DNA from: Saccharicrinis sp965230625
GTDB lineage: Bacteria; Bacteroidota; Bacteroidia; Bacteroidales; Marinilabiliaceae
Assembly: GCA_965230625.1 (NCBI GenBank)
Contig: CBDDLL010000001.1
Location: 4,340,001 to 4,404,000 of the forward strand
DNA: 64,000 bases
Reading direction: 5' to 3'
Part shown: positions 63,967-64,000 of the stretch, piece after piece
Layout of the letters: every line of letters begins with the position of its first letter
Position numbering within the stretch: position 1 is the stretch's first letter
Translations under genes and position numbers: made by a program
The notes under the pieces: model-generated
The model's input: the letters and a program-made list of their open reading frames with translations, nothing else
The model's database searches: none
What the model was told of the DNA's origin: nothing

Positions 63967-64000
63967 CTAACTTACTTCTTCACCTTTCCCGATAAATGGG
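63967..64000 (-). CDS. C-terminal end of an upstream gene (possible ABC ATPase)
   Basis: The last ten codons before TAG at 63967-63969 read PFIGKGEEVS on the minus strand; the gene runs off the window. Its place just upstream of the GldF/GldG-type permease suggests the ABC ATP-binding subunit (GldA-like), but ten residues do not prove it. Confidence 0.35.
   Translation of the reverse strand, partial: PFIGKGEEVS

Overview
The window looks like chromosomal DNA of a marine, AT-rich member of the Bacteroidota, most likely of the Marinilabiliales type (Marinifilaceae/Prolixibacteraceae-like). The basis is a SusC/SusD pair with FecR/ECF sigma control, several S1 sulfatases, a GldF/GldG-type ABC permease, STN-containing TonB-dependent receptors, TAnnTTTG-type -7 boxes and many Bacteroidota-only domains. 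No rRNA, tRNA, CRISPR array, phage or integrase gene was seen. The taxonomic placement is inference from gene content, and no database was searched.

Layout. 1-4.6 kb: a minus-strand tripartite RND efflux operon in which the outer-membrane TolC protein carries an extra N-terminal solute-binding-like domain. 5.0-5.6 kb: a periplasmic glutathione peroxidase. 6.1-9.3 kb: a plus-strand trio of outer-membrane porin, small PstS-like periplasmic binding protein and methyl-accepting chemotaxis protein. 9.5-15.1 kb: a gene fragment, a large DUF5107/TPR protein and a sulfatase. 15.3-30.5 kb: a polysaccharide utilisation region with an AraC regulator, GH3, SusD, SusC, FecR anti-sigma, ECF sigma, a GH9-like protein, GH16 and a Tat-exported metallo-beta-lactamase-fold protein. 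30.6-31.9 kb: a membrane-tethered protein joining a cytoplasmic HTH-like domain to an extracytoplasmic lectin-like domain. 32.1-35.1 kb: an ArsB/NhaD-type permease with a CBS protein, then a PfkB sugar-phosphate kinase. 35.5-45.4 kb: a signalling block with an HTCS-like beta-propeller sensor fused to a chemotaxis signalling domain, a REC-histidine kinase, and a 1656-residue hybrid kinase with eight PAS domains. 45.7-49.0 kb: a second sulfatase and an uncharacterised protein with a nucleoside-phosphorylase-like C-terminus. 49.8-58.0 kb: a set of short-chain dehydrogenases, two paralogous AraC regulators, DUF362 and DUF4345 genes, most with their own promoter and terminator. 58.6-64 kb: an M16 peptidase and a fused GldF/GldG-type ABC permease, with the end of what may be its ATPase at the window edge.

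How the genes work together. The central region reads as a glycan-degradation locus: an extracellular GH16 endo-enzyme and sulfatases would cut and desulfate a (possibly sulfated) polysaccharide, SusCD would import fragments, GH3 would finish them, and STN-SusC/FecR/ECF signalling would induce the operon. What stands out is the number of unusual envelope sensors nearby: two chemotaxis receptors (one porin-linked, one built on an HTCS ectodomain), a tethered HTH/lectin-like protein, and a giant PAS kinase with an altered receiver. Several structured repeats (a MITE-like element, heptamer arrays immediately upstream of start codons, REP-like hairpins) occupy the larger gaps.
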